In this document: piece by piece, positions 45,395 to 55,320 of the stretch
Layout: every line of letters starts with the position of its first letter
How positions within the stretch are numbered: the first letter of the stretch is position 1
From: Euglena gracilis
Lineage: Eukaryota; Euglenida; Euglenophyceae; Euglenales
Direction of reading: 5' to 3'
Length of the DNA: 64,000 bases
Assembly: GCA_039621445.1 (NCBI GenBank)
Contig: CP154956.1
Span: 86,035,904-86,099,903, forward strand
Made by a program: the position numbers and the translations under genes
Notes under the pieces: model-generated
The model's database searches: none
Seen by the model: the letters and a program-made list of their open reading frames with translations, nothing else
What the model was told of the DNA's origin: nothing

Positions 45395-48131
45395 TTAAAG
45401 CTGGATACACACCACTGCCACGGATACATCCGACGAAGCGTCGGATTCATCACTGCCTTGCAGTGATCCCAGCCAGTCCAATCCGTCGGAGGCCCCCACG
45501 GACACGTAGCCGTCCGACAAGTCGCCGGGCGGCTCGTAGAGGGACTCCGGCGGCTCATACAAGCTGCTACCCTCCTCCATGTCACCCGCCACGAATGCGG
45601 CCTCCACCTCCTCCAGCGCAGTTTCGTTGTCCTTGAAGCGGTCTTCCGCTTCATCTGGCTCAAGGAAGCGGTTTTCCGCTTCATCTGCTTGATGAAGGAC
45701 ACTGTCCGCTGCGTTGGCTCTGGTCCGTCTGCGTGTCAAGAACGGGGCCATGGCCTCTTCTCTTTCCTGCAGCACATCCGGATCGACACAGCCCACGTTG
45801 CTCCTGAGCCAGTCCTCGACATCTGCTGCCAGACGTTGTCCTCGGACCAGCGTCTGCAGGGAATGCCGCAAGACGGGCAGCAGCTGCTCAGTGCTGATTC
45901 GCATAGGCAGCACATCAGGTGCCATCCAGTTGGGGTAGGTCTCCGGGTCCACCAGCCACCGCACGGTGGTGCTGTCCACCCTCTTCGGAAACGGACGGTC
46001 ACCAGGGCTTCCCACCAGGCCACGCAGACGTCTGCCCATCTCCTGCACCAGCTGCTTCCGGAGGCTGCCACGGCTGTGGTGGGCCTCACCGGAGGGGGCG
46101 CCGAGGTTCAGGAACAGGTGCAGCGTACCCTCGAAGCTGGTCACGTGGGGGTTCCGCTTGCAGGCAGAGGACAGCCTCGACAGCATGGCCTCTCCGGCCT
46201 CCTCCACGAACACGCAGCCAGGCAGCCGGGACATCCAGTCCTGCCACCCCAGCAGGGCCAGGGAGATGGTCCGCTGGTACTCCGACGGCGGCCTTCCGGG
46301 GCTGATGAGGCGCTCCAGGTGCATCATCAACAGGAGGCACTTCTGCAACACCAGCCGAGCCGTGGTACCCTTCACCTCGTCCTCCGGTCTCCCCCTCCAG
46401 GTACACTGACGGACCTCGTAGCCCAGGTGCAGCAAGGCAGGGGCATAGAACACCAGGATGTTCAACAGCCCCTGCAGCAGCTGGTACGGGTACGATCGGA
46501 GTTGCTGCTGTTGCTCAGCTCTTGTTGTTGCAGAGCGAGTCCAGTCATCCATTCTGGTCGTCAACTGACTGCTGAGACGCAACTAGCAACCGATCCACTT
46601 CTGTTAATTTCATGAGAGGGCAAAGGAAGCGTAAAACCGCTTCACATGTGCTATAAGCGACTCAGAATGGGACATGACCGACTCACGGGACAGCAGAAGG
46701 CTGGCGAACAACTTCTCCATGTACAGCACCTTCCTGTGGCTCCGCAGGCTGGACGTCAGGTGCGTGTCACCAGGGGACACCTCCAGGTGGGCCAGCACGG
46801 GGAAGAACGCCCGGTACACAATGGTCACGGTGTGCTTGTACGCGTGCCAGATGCCGTACAGCAGTGGAACCTCGGCCAGGTAGCGGGACACGTAGTACCG
46901 CGATGCTGATGCAGAATACAGCAGCCGCAGGCACCGGTAGTGGATGTTCTCGTCCACCAGCAGAGGTGTCTGGCGGCGCGTGAGGTGCTGCAGTGACCGT
47001 GCCGTCTGCAACACCAGCAGCAGGTCCAGGTTGGCTGACACCACCTGCTCGGTCAGCGACAGAGGACGCCACTGCAGTGACCGCATGTCGGTCCGCGCCA
47101 CATCCAGCGGCACCCGAATGCTGGTCTCGGTGAGCTGCATCCGGCGTATGCGACCCACGGCTTGGTGCAGCAGCGGCGACGCGGTACAACACGAGGACGC
47201 CACCACTTCTACGTTGCCGATGAGGTCACTCAGCTCTGGATGTCCTGGAGACACCGGGAACGTCACGGACCGTGTCCTCGTGCCTTGGCGGTGCATCAGG
47301 TTCTCCAGCTGCAGGAAGCGACGTCAGTGCAAGCGAATCACATGTGGGGGCTTTGTAATCATTCACCGATGTTACTGTAGTTAGATGTATTCAAAAAATG
47401 CATATCTTCGCCTTAGCAAGCGGTTTTACGCTTCCTTGGCGTTTTCATTGTAAAAATGAGTACATTTCGGTTATGGACAACACCGCCAGGTGTACTCTCA
47501 GTAACGTTTGTAATTGAAGAGAACGACTCTCTGTACAACTTGTAATCTGCACTGTTCCAAAGGCGGTGAGGTTCTGGCTCAGGTTCGGTGTGGCTGGGTC
47601 CGTTCCCCAGCGTAGCCAGCAGAAGTTGTCCAGCCAGAGGACAACCTGGTGGTTCCGCAGGGAGGCCAGGATGTCCCGCGCCGCCACTGCTGCACGAGCT
47701 GCAACCGGCACCTCCGTACGGCCGACGATGCCGGTGTGCCGTAGCGTTCGCCGCATTGCACGTGGAAGCTGCTGCAGCGCCCGCAAGCTGGGGGTGTTCT
47801 CGGCCGCCGCACTGGGGTCCTCGAGGGGTTGGGCCTGTCGATGCAGCGTACGCCACACAGCATACGCACCAGCGGCAAGCTGTCCCAGCCACCGTGGACG
47901 GTGAGATGAAGACCGCATGTAGGCCTCCCGCACCGCTTCCACTGTGCGACGCGAACGGCGGTTTAGCCGCACCATGCAGCACAGTGCCACTATTGCTTGG
48001 GCACCAGCCTGGAGAGCCACGAAGGCATCGTAAAACAGGTCCCATCCCGAACGAGGCCTGCCACGTTCCAAATACGTACGCAGGCCTCGAATGTTCAGGA
48101 CCAGTTCCACTGGCTGTGCAGCAGCAGGCAT
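45395..48131 (-). CDS. putative transposase/recombinase, three or more exons
   Basis: Exon 48131-47553 starts at an ATG (MPAAAQPVELVLNIRGLRTY) and contains HQVVLWLDNFCWLRW with Asp168. After a GT-AG intron in phase 0, exon 47308-46687 encodes LENLMHRQG, a conserved-looking RQTPLLVDENIHYRCLRLLY and AEVPLLYGIWHAYKHTVTIV, and ends at a strong donor (TCCC then GTGAGT). The last exon (about 46555 to the stop at 45395) has a helical Gln/Leu-rich part and an acidic tail with two hairpin-encoded repeats. The junction to it is unresolved. Spaced acidic residues in hydrophobic strands, then an invariant-looking G-x-WHAYK, resemble RNase H-fold transposases. This is the best transposase candidate in the element, but I recognise no named family. 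Confidence 0.6.
45635..45682 (-). repeat. two hairpins inside coding sequence
   Basis: Two GAAGCG hairpins 30 bp apart lie in the last exon of the putative transposase gene, read in the same frame as DEAENRFLEP and DEAEDRFKDN. The stretch is acidic, presumably surface-exposed, and both copies keep the frame open. Confidence 0.85.
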
Positions 48132-50469
48132 GTATTCTCTGTTTCAATGGACAGATACTGTTTAAATTGTTATATGACAGGAAGCGGAAAACCGCTTCCT
48201 TGTATGATCTCATGTTTATATAACATCAAATACAATATGTTCCGTAAATTACGTTTACTGTTACATATGAAGCGGTTTTACGCTTCATACGTACTGTAGT
48301 GGTATTTTCTGGTGCTATTTCGTAAGGGTGTTTGATTTTGAAACGGGGGGTGCAACAGGACATTGTTCACTCAAATTGGGCGCATCCAGAGCGCGATGTC
48401 AGGTAAAATCCTTCCCAAAACACGATTACCTGGGAACTTGTGATGAATTGATGCGGTTGGTGGTACAACTGCCATGTTACGTCGGTTAGAAACCTCGCGA
48501 TTTAGAAATGTAGGGTTGGATTTTAGGATTTTTTCTGGCTTTTCTGTTAAGAAGCGCAAAAACGCTTCCCAGTCTGGCGCAATTTGAAATAACTGCGTGT
48601 TTTTTTCAGTACGACTGCCTGCGTGATCACAGTCACTACCCACATATGCTTGACTGCCTGCGGTGATCACAGTCACTACTCAACCCTGCGGACTCAGCAA
48701 TGAAACGTAAACAGTCGCGGTTGTATGTAGTATCTTGATCTCGGTATAGAAGCGTCTTCTGGCTGTCCACGCCAATGTTACTCCGCAGCTCCCCAGAGAA
48801 CAAACGTCGACCACCAAAGTAAAGACATGTTCTGTGCTGACGAAGACGACTGCCTGCGTGATCACAGTCGCTACCCACACGTGTCGGTACGTGTGAAGGA
48901 AGCGGATTACCGCTCACTCCAGAGATAACAAAAAGGAGGCTGTCACTGGTAGGGAACCACAGACAGTACGTGGAGGGGGTGGGCAGTCCCCGCCACATAC
49001 GGCCTTTGCTGGCCATTGCCAGCGGCAGCCCACAGACCACGTCCAGTTAAACCACTTGAATGCGTGTGGAGTGGACTGTTTAGTACTTTGTGGTCGTACA
49101 CTCAGTATGCTCTTACACAATCGCGATTTCGATAGTAGGTGAAGCGGTTTTACGCTTCATTTTTTTTTTTTTTAATAAAATCGTCGTTGTGCACATTCTT
49201 TCAATAAAAAACTCCGCCAAGGTCATGTCTGCAGAGGACTTCTCATGGACTCGATGAACTCAGCTCAAGTGTCGCAGCAATCGATGAGATATTCGCACAA
49301 TGAGTAGCTGCGGACCAATCTTGGCTTACGTCCACCGTATTAAACGCATTCTCCAATGTAGATACTGACAGTAGTACTGTTACGCTGTTGTTGGTACATA
49401 CAACCGGTAAACAGTTATGTACCTCGCGAGTGACATTGAACATTTTGGACACTTTTCTGAAAGGAAGCGTAAAAACGCTTCCTGTCGAATCAACCAGTGC
49501 ATTCAGATGCCTGCCACAAAGGGTTCCATGTGGTGCGCGAAGTTGTTAACCGTTTAACGTTGATTTGAACCATGAAGTGCAATTCACAAGACACAACGTA
49601 TACTAGGTAACTTTTGTGTCATGCAATGACTGGGGAGCCTGGGCTGTACGATCGCCTGCCTGGTCCAGCAAAAGCCGTAACCGAACCCCTGACGGCTGGG
49701 CACCGTTCGGGGGTCCGGGGAGGTGAATTGGACTCGGTCCAGTCTCTCCCCTTTTTGTGAAATTTTGTCAATTACGTGCCCAGGAAGCGGAAAACCGCTT
49801 GCTTTGTGTTCAGCTGCTGCTTTTCACTGGACCTACGCATGTGTTGCGCGTATAATACAACCACTTAACCGTAACATGCACCGCGAACGACACAGGTTCA
49901 CTCCGTATGCGGTTTATGCCTAAAATCGTTCTGTTTCAGTCAGTGCAAGGCGGGGAGCCACGGGGCTGCCGGGTGCCTGCTTCCGCCGCTTGCGGCCCCG
50001 GCAGCCCACAGGAAGAACCGACACCGAGACAGAGGGAATCACGAAGATGCAACGTGGTCTCTCCTCCTTTTTATCACGCATGTCTTAAAAGTACACGTGA
50101 TACTGCTACATCTGAATCGGTTACACGCCGCGGAATATCACTACTGTGTGTGTCGATGAAGCGTTATTACGCTTCATTATAGATTTTCCGTTTTTTCTTT
50201 CGTATGCGGCTGTCTTCCTTACATGCAGTTATTGCTACGTATATATTCACTTTCCCCACCTGTGTGTCTGACGGACGTGGGCCGTTACTCGTTGGTTGTG
50301 ATTTTATTATCTTTTTAATCATTTTTCTGCGCGATCGCGTTTACCTGTAGCTATGCTAAAAATTAAATTTCGGAAATCATTGAAGCGGTTTTCCGCTTCA
50401 TCGTTTCTGCAGCCAAAATGGGTGTAAATTTTTCAATCTGATGCGTTACTCGAAAATTTTGGCTCTTTT
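48132..50469. other. upstream region of the element: hairpins and TGATCACAGTC repeats
   Basis: Nine hairpins and three copies of ACTGCCTGCGTGATCACAGT (starting about 48614, 48653 with one extra G, and 48848) lie upstream of the putative transposase ATG. A minus-strand basic segment near 49944-50010 (GCRGRKRRKQAPGSP) could be an exon with a nuclear localisation signal, and another near 48955-49040 (MVCGLPLAMASKGRMW) could be 5' coding, but splice evidence is weak. Confidence 0.5.
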
Positions 50470-50850
50470 TTGCGGTATTTTTCTGGCGTTTTGGGTGGCA
50501 CTTCAGTCAATTTTATCATGGGCAGTTTATGCCTCCTAAGACAACACCCACCGAAGCGGCCACGTTATACCCCGCAACCAGGGTGTGAGACTGGGGGGAC
50601 AACGTGGTGCCAGTGCATGGCAACCAGCAGTTGGAGAAAGGTAGCCCTCAAACACCCGTTACTTTGGGTGCAAGGAAGTCTTGAACCATTACCACTGGAT
50701 TGGTCACATGAAAGCGGTGGGACTCACTCCCCCCGAATCATGCACAAAAACCGGTGTGTTATATGTTCTCCAAGGGAAAAATGGTGGAGAATAACCGTAA
50801 AACGGATTATGGCCGGACACATCCTGGGTATTTCAGGCGCCAAATTTTGA
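50470..50850 (+). CDS. unknown Cys-containing open frame
   Basis: Open + frame of 126 codons whose second half reads HSPRIMHKNRCVICSPREKW followed by WRITVKRI. The RC-x2-C pattern faintly recalls the Cys-rich tail of some transposases such as piggyBac, but no TTAA-flanked ends are visible and the rest is unfamiliar. It may be a spliced-gene fragment or spurious. Confidence 0.22.
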   Translation: MRYFSGVLGGTSVNFIMGSLCLLRQHPPKRPRYTPQPGCETGGTTWCQCMATSSWRKVALKHPLLWVQGSLEPLPLDWSHESGGTHSPRIMHKNRCVICSPREKWWRITVKRIMAGHILGISGAKF

Positions 50851-51170
50851 ATTCTTGCAACGCAGTCCTGTTGCAGAAAAAGGTGTCGAACAGTCACAGG
50901 TCGTTTGCATGTCATCAATTCATGACGGTTAACTGCCAAACGGATGACACCAAAACAACAGGCCGTTCGGGCCAGGGAACAGCAGTGCAAATGTACACAC
51001 GTAAGACAGGCAATTTTTGGCCAGTGAGATGCCGTGTTCCAGTGGGCATTACACACTACCTCTCACCACAAATTTCATCACCACGTAATTGTGGTGCAAA
51101 TCAATGGTTGGCGTAAGGAATTGCGTTCGCCAGCTGTCACGGAGGAGGAGATGGTGTCGCACAACTGATG
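50851..51170. other. unassigned part of right arm
   Basis: Nothing supported beyond overlapping open frames of low quality. Confidence 0.4.
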
Positions 51171-51175
51171 TTTGT

Positions 51176-51945
51176 TAATTTGCGTATTTGCGCAAATTAA
51201 CAAACTTTGTTTGTGTGTGTTAAGGCTCGCTGAAACACATCATTTTGAAGCGGTTTATTAAATGTTTATTTGCGCATTTGCGCAAATGCGCGCACAAATG
51301 TAATTGTGTTTATTTGCGCAATTGCGGGCACTAACACGCCCACCACGTTTTAAAACCTCGTAGGGTCATGGTCCTCATTGGCGTCTTTTAACATGGAAAA
51401 TAAATACATGTTTATTTGCGCATTTGCGCAAATAAACATAACTTGGTTTGTGCGCGCATTTGCGCAAATGCGCGCACCACCAAATTTGTTTGTGGGGCAT
51501 TTGCGCCCACAAACATGTATTTTTATCTTCAATGTTTTGTGTTTTATTTGCGCAAATGCGCCCACAAACATAATTTGTTTATTTGCGCAATTGCGCCCAC
51601 AAGCACACATCAGTTGCGTGACAGCTGGGGAACGTAGTCTGTGGTGTGTGATCTAATGAGGCTCCGTGTGTTCTTACTGGCAGCGGTCAGTTCAGCCGGC
51701 ACGTCAGCACCATTTCCAAGTGTCGTAACAAGGGGTGTGTGCCTCTCTCCTGTTTGATGTACAAGAGCACCAGTCTCACTTTCCGCCCTCTCTGCGTCAC
51801 ACGGTAAGTAATATGCGTACCAAACTGCCAGGAGTTACATCCCCTCAACAATGGGGTATCGCAGCTCATAATCTGTTCTCCGTGTGTCAGGGTACAGGGT
51901 CCCAGGAATTTTGTAACATTTGCGCATTTGCGCAAATGCGCAAAT
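51176..51945. repeat. right-arm TTTGCGCAAA subterminal repeats
   Basis: Copies near 51177, 51267, 51309, 51411, 51450, 51497, 51544, 51579 and 51918, the counterparts of the left-arm cluster. A lone half hairpin (TTTGAAGCGGTTTATTAAA) at about 51245 marks the edge between this arm and the hairpin-bearing centre. Confidence 0.9.
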
Positions 51946-51985
51946 TCCAAACGAAAACCCTCAAGTGCGAATCCGGCCGCCTAAG
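51926..51985 (-). repeat. right terminal inverted repeat
   Basis: Inverse of 37729-37787: TGCGAATCCGGCCGCCTAAG at the tip and the 20-base TTTGCGCA block 40 bp inside. Confidence 0.94.
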
Positions 51986-51990
51986 TCCAT
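51986..51990. repeat. target-site duplication TCCAT, right
   Basis: Identical to 37724-37728, directly outside the right tip. Confidence 0.92.
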
Positions 51991-52220
51991 TGAATTGCAG
52001 TTAATTTGACCCACCGTGACGTTGACACATCACATTCTTGAAACAACTTAGAAGGAATCCTGATGGAGAGATGTCTGGAAGGAAAGGAAAGTGTACTGGT
52101 GGAGGGTGACCCCCCACACCTCTGGGGTCGGTGAGCAAGGTTTTCGCCCGTGGTCCCTTTCCATGGGCCCTTGCCCATTCTTTCTTCGTTGGCAACTGCT
52201 CCATGCGAATGCTGTGTGTG

Positions 52221-52355
52221 ATGGGTTCCAAAATGCATCTGTTTCGCGGAATTATTGAGCTTTGCGGACACATCCTGAGCAACGGACAGCGCAAAGCCGC
52301 ACCGAGTAAACTGGAGGCCATCCAGAAGTGGATGTCCGAGGTCATTGTGACCCAG
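52221..52355 (+). pseudogene. Ty3/Gypsy reverse transcriptase fragment
   Basis: The frame reads SKMHLFRGIIELCGHILSNG then APSKLEAIQKWMSEVIVTQ. This follows the Ty3/Gypsy RT block in which a K-C-x-F segment is followed by FLGH-x-(I/V)-S, G, then P-x-K-(L/V)-x-A-I-x-x-W and a V-T turn. FLGH has become LCGH and the catalytic YxDD is not present, so it is a short decayed scrap 231 bp right of the large element. Confidence 0.65.
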
Positions 52356-52369
52356 GCATCTCCCCTCTG

Positions 52370-52607
52370 GCGGACGCCCCCTGCAGCCCCGACAGTTCCA
52401 TTCCCGATCCCATTCGTTCGCTGTCGTCCGCATATCCGTCCCAGTGCCCCCACCCCACACCTCAGACTTCGGGGGTCGAAAGTGTATGTGCGCCCCAAGG
52501 AACGGCCGGCGGCCCATCCTACACAGATTGGGGATGTCGCAGGCACTGAGTGTTCGAAGGAAACCCTGTTCAGCCTGCCTGTTGCCCCACGCGTCCTGCA
52601 CCCCCCC
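52370..52607 (+). other. possible exon, Ser/Pro-rich
   Basis: A + frame reads PCSPDSSIPDPIRSLSSAYP then QCPHPTPQTSGVESV before a stop near 52547. Composition is like the host exon candidates at 56-58 kb, but no splice sites are convincing. Confidence 0.25.
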
Positions 52608-52840
52608 CCCCAGCGCGTGGCCCCCCCTTCCCCTCTGCAGGCAAACTTGGCTCCAATCCCCCCCCCCCCCCCGGGCGCTTGGCCCCCCCTCCTTACATGC
52701 AAACTTGGCCCCCTGAAGCTGCCCTTTGGCCGTTTGCACATGGCCACCAAAATTCTTAACATGCAAACTTGGCCCCTGAGGTTTGCGCCCTGGCCTAACT
52801 TTGATCATGGCCCAGGCCAAACACCCAGGGGGGGGGGGGT
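52608..52840. repeat. dispersed GCGCTTGGCC element, copy 2
   Basis: Matches 3030-3207: GGCGCTTGGCCCCCC, ATGCAAACTTGGCCCC, TTTGCACATGG and GATCATGGCCCAGGCCAAAC before a G run. Confidence 0.75.
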
Positions 52841-54711
52841 ACAGTCGGCCTTCGGCCTTGATTTGGAATGTTGACCGCCCATTTTTAGGCTCCAGGATTG
52901 TCAGGATTTGTTGGAACCCACACCTCCAGAGGGCCAAAAAAAGTATTGTCGGGTTTTGTCGGGATTTGTTGGGTTTTACTGGGATTTGTCACCGGAGGTG
53001 CTTGGTCTGGACCAGATTTCTTCAAACAACCGTGGGAGGCGCCCACAGGAGGGGAAATGGACACAGGCCCCCGGCGTCGAAAGGGGGCGGACATGCAACA
53101 GCAAATCCGACCTCCCCCGGGGTCAGAATCATAAACGCTTTCCACCCCTGCCCTCCACAGCACCCGCCCCGGAGGTGACCTTCCTTGAACGGAATCCTGA
53201 CCCGGAACGCTTCAATCCTGGGAGAACTCAGGGGAACGCAACATGGACATTTGAACACTTGGACACACAACGACAAAAAACGTCAAACAAAATCAAAAAG
53301 GTGCAAAATAATGCAAGAAAATGCATCTTCGAGTGCAGATTGTCAAAGGGCACATTTTTTTGCAAATTTGGAAGATGTTGATCCACAAATTTTCATTTCA
53401 TCCACGAATAAAAATTTGTTTGTTTAAAATATTCAAATAAATTGACAAAATTTGATTTCAGGAAAAAGTTTTATCCAAAAAGCGGATTTTTCTCAGTCGA
53501 AATCAATTCCCAACAGAACTGGAGGGGAAAAGGGCACAAAAAGCATTCATAATATGGAAGAAGAGAAGAAATATCAAGAAAAACATCAGAAAAACCACAA
53601 AAAAGTGCTTGTGCAGGCCTTTTTTGCTCATGACCTGCAGAAATGGGCCCCCATCCTCAACTGATAACAGGGGGCCAGCGCCGGGGCGGCACATTCACTG
53701 CGCATTATTATCTTAGACATAAAACAGGGGGGAGATGCAAGTGCGGTTTTTTTTGTTTTTTTGTGGTTTTTTTTTCAATTTTGGAGAAAAAAATTGCCTT
53801 TTTTGCGTTTTTTTTTTGTGTTTTTTGTATTGCTTTTCTCCCCAGCAATTTTTGGATTTTTGCTGGAAAAATTTTTGACCATAAAAAATTCCTCGTTTTG
53901 GCCCCGATATTCACATGAGACCTGAATTTTTGTCAACTTTTTGTCATTTTTGCATTTTTTTGGTCAACAAAATGTTTATCTTTATGAAAAATGAAACCAT
54001 TCATTCCTTGGTGGAGGTGAAAATTTTTGTCCTCTCCAGTGGAAAAGTGTTTTTTGTGTTTTTTGCATTTATTTTCATTTTTGCGTTTTTTTTTCGTTGC
54101 GTTTTTTTGAGGGTCCATTTGAGCGTTTCCCCACCCTGCATAAAATTTTCTCACAAATAACACACCCGCAGTCACCAATGAGCGAAGTGCAAAAGGAAAT
54201 TTTAATTGTTTTTGAGAACCTGAAAAGTGATGTTTTTCCGGCCTAGGTCGATCAAGAAAACATTAAAAAATGACGCCCCCCCTGGAGGTTTCCAGCAAGG
54301 GACCCCAAAATGAGACCGGTCTTATTTGGAGGGGGGGAATTATTGTGAACCTTTCAGCAGAATCCGATTTGTATAAGGAGACATCTACCATGTTTTTGCA
54401 CTACAAAAATCCGAAGATTTTTGAAATTTCATCATTTTGTGTCTGAAATTGGGGTCTTTGGTATTCTTTCAGGGAAAATTTTCACCCGCACGGGCGCTTT
54501 GCGCCGCCAGGGGGGGTCTTATTTAGGCGTGTCTATTTTGTGTGTTTTTGTGGCCCAGGGGAAGTCTTATTTTGAGGGGGTTTTATTTTGGGGGGGTCGC
54601 CTGGCTGCGGGGGGGTGGGTACTCGACTGCACCTAGTCCAAATTTGGCCAGTGGAATATCTAGCTTACGTCCTGGTGTGATGTGCTAGCAGTGTGTGCAT
54701 CGCCGGGAAAC

Positions 54712-54715
<4 letters not shown>
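52841..54715. other. unassigned, T-rich repeat and C-run pieces
   Basis: About 53700-54135 is T-rich and similar to 23.17-23.45 kb (TTTTTGTCAACTTTTTGTCA, then a terminus ending GAGGGTCCAT). About 54275-54610 holds GGGGTCTTATTT inverted pieces. No supported gene. Confidence 0.5.

Positions 54716-54764
<49 letters not shown>
54716..54764. repeat. GT microsatellite
   Basis: Pure GT dinucleotides. Confidence 0.97.
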
Positions 54765-54765
<1 letters not shown>

Positions 54766-55027
54766 GGGCTTATTTTTAGGCAATCCCCCATGAATGCTAT
54801 GGGCAGACAGGAGTAGGGCATTTTCAACCCCCCTGGGGGGTTCGTCTTTTGGGGCACCCCTCCTCCAAGCACCAAAGGCACTGGGGCCCAAAAATGGCCA
54901 TTTCTTCTGAAATGGCCTGGGTCGGCATGCGCCAGGACCCAAAACCCCCAAGTGTGCCTGCTATGGACAGGCACCTCATAGCACAAGGCACCCCCCTCCC
55001 CCTGGGGTTGGTTAAAAGATCCCTGGT

Positions 55028-55320
<293 letters not shown>

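Larger units (their letters stand above)
39606..50399. repeat. GAAGCG-N6-CGCTTC hairpin family, 23 copies
   Basis: Copies start at 39607, 40022, 40352, 41029, 41540, 42280, 43231, 43539, 43892, 44771, 45635, 45665, 46626, 47417, 48181, 48269, 48551, 48899, 49141, 49464, 49784, 50158 and 50382. Twenty have perfect six-base arms; 47417, 48899 and 49784 have small mismatches. The loop is usually AT-rich (TAAAAA, GTTTTA, GAAAAC), and many arms extend by one or two pairs (ATGAAGCG/CGCTTCAT or GGAAGCG/CGCTTCC). Nine of the eleven introns I can define in the three main genes hold one. Two sit inside coding sequence. None is seen outside the transposon. Confidence 0.96.
37729..51985. mobile_element. 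14.26-kb TIR transposon with ParB-domain cargo
   Basis: The left end CTTAGGCGGCCGGATTCGCA (37729-37748) is found perfectly inverted at 51966-51985. A second shared block, ATTTGCGCATTTGCGCAAAT, starts 39 bp inside the left end and is inverted 40 bp inside the right, so the inverted repeat is about 60 bp with a diverged middle. TCCAT directly flanks both ends (37724-37728, 51986-51990). The element contains three spliced minus-strand genes, clusters of TTTGCGCAAA palindromes in both arms, and 23 GAAGCG hairpins in the centre. A 5-bp duplication is known from Transib, but those tips begin CACWATG, unlike these. I cannot place it in a named superfamily. Confidence 0.94.

Noticed and set aside
45297-46615. 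Plus-strand open frames opposite the transposase gene (for example 45689-46615)
   Set aside because: Shadow of a GC-rich coding exon; the minus frame has the motifs and splice sites.
39606-50399. CRISPR-like interpretation of the regularly spaced GAAGCG motif
   Set aside because: Spacers are 30-1000 bp, irregular, and include exons; the motif is a short hairpin in a spliced eukaryotic element with no cas genes.
50470-50850. piggyBac transposase tail
   Set aside because: Only one Cys-x2-Cys resemblance, no TTAA-flanked ends and no DDD core nearby. Kept only as a low-confidence open frame.
37729-51985. Polinton/Maverick or herpesvirus-like giant element
   Set aside because: No DNA polymerase, capsid, ATPase or retroviral-type integrase frames; TSD is 5 bp rather than 6 bp or TTAA.
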